Source: Candidatus Izemoplasmatales bacterium
Lineage (GTDB): Bacteria > Bacillota_I > Bacilli_A > Izemoplasmatales > Hujiaoplasmataceae
Direction: 5' to 3'
DNA: 5,856 bases
Assembly (NCBI GenBank): GCA_028694875.1
Contig: JAQVKB010000081.1
Span: 1-5,856, forward strand
Part shown: in pieces, positions 5,552-5,856 of the stretch
Layout of the letters: every line of letters starts with the position of its first letter
How positions within the stretch are numbered: position 1 is the first letter of the stretch
Notes under the pieces: model-generated
What the model was told of the DNA's origin: nothing
Database searches by the model: none
Seen by the model: only the letters and a program-made list of their open reading frames with translations
Translations under genes and position numbers: made by a program

Positions 5552-5856
5552 ATGGACCAAACCATCGTGGTTGTTGGAACCCAATGGGGTGACGAAGGAA
5601 AAGGAAAAGTCACCGATTATCTTGCCCGCAAAGCGGATGTCGTCGTTCGTAGCCAAGGCGGAAACAACGCCGGGCATACGATTCGTTTCAATTCTAGACG
5701 GTTTGCGCTTCATTTGATTCCATCCGGTGTCTTTAACCCCTCGACCAAAAATGTGATGGCCAATGGCATGGTCATCAACCCGATTGCACTGATTGAGGAA
5801 TTGGAGATGCTCTCCAAAGAAGGAATCACGAATTTTCAACTTTTTTTGTCGGATCG
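5552..5856 (+). CDS. purA: Adenylosuccinate synthetase (3'-truncated by window edge)
   Basis: PurA joins IMP and aspartate using GTP to give adenylosuccinate, the first committed step to AMP, in the cytosol. Only the first 101 residues of an enzyme usually near 430 are present; the frame is open at the window end. The N-terminus MDQTIVVVGTQWGDEGKGKV holds the P-loop GDEGKGK (13-19) with D14, and QGGNNAGHT (35-43) carries H42; these correspond to catalytic Asp13 and His41 in E. coli numbering. ALHLIPSG (52-59) and ANGMVINP (70-77) follow, also family signatures. The ATG at 5552 is set by AAAGGGGG (5536-5543) with an 8-nt spacer and lines up with the N-terminus of known PurA proteins. It has its own promoter and is separated from the upstream operon by a terminator. 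Confidence 0.97.
   Translation, partial: MDQTIVVVGTQWGDEGKGKVTDYLARKADVVVRSQGGNNAGHTIRFNSRRFALHLIPSGVFNPSTKNVMANGMVINPIALIEELEMLSKEGITNFQLFLSD

Noticed and set aside
5529..5717. A 62-codon plus-strand frame from GTG 5529
   Set aside because: It overlaps the well-supported purA reading frame and shows no recognisable protein features; its Shine-Dalgarno would not fit.

Overview
This window covers the chromosomal replication-initiation locus of a low-to-mid GC Gram-positive-type bacterium (Bacillota/Mycoplasmatota grade). The evidence is the dnaA-dnaN order, AAGGAGG-type ribosome binding sites, hairpin-plus-U-tract terminators, TATAAT promoters with a TGn extension, and DnaA/DnaN/PurA sequences closest in style to Firmicutes proteins. 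TGA is used as a real stop (the FAD gene) and Trp is read from TGG, so the code looks standard, not the Mycoplasma/Spiroplasma code. A Bacilli-side lineage such as Erysipelotrichales, Acholeplasmatales or Izemoplasmatales is plausible, but that is inference and I cannot place it further.

Layout (everything is on the + strand). Bases 1-1034 hold the 3' part of dnaA, whose true start lies upstream. Bases 1035-1185 are the dnaA-dnaN spacer, with near-consensus DnaA boxes (one just inside the dnaA end), an extended -10 promoter and an AT-rich stretch that together look like a compact oriC or origin-proximal regulatory element. Bases 1186-2310 are dnaN, closed by a strong intrinsic terminator. Bases 2433-5451 form a two-gene operon: a COG2509-type FAD-dependent oxidoreductase of unknown substrate, and a zinc-dependent amidohydrolase of the N-acyl-D-amino-acid deacylase type. 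It has its own promoter and ends in a second hairpin terminator. Bases 5552-5856 are the start of purA (adenylosuccinate synthetase), with its own promoter, cut by the window edge.

DnaA opens the origin and DnaN is the polymerase clamp. The metabolic genes that follow have no obvious replication role and sit where many Firmicutes carry yaaA, recF and gyrB. I see no mobile element, CRISPR array, tRNA, rRNA or phage signature, and no evidence of a novel defence or enzymatic system. The points most worth a second look are the origin-like spacer, the atypical neighbourhood after dnaN, the cysteine-rich uncharacterised FAD protein and its tight pairing with a D-amino-acid deacylase-like enzyme.
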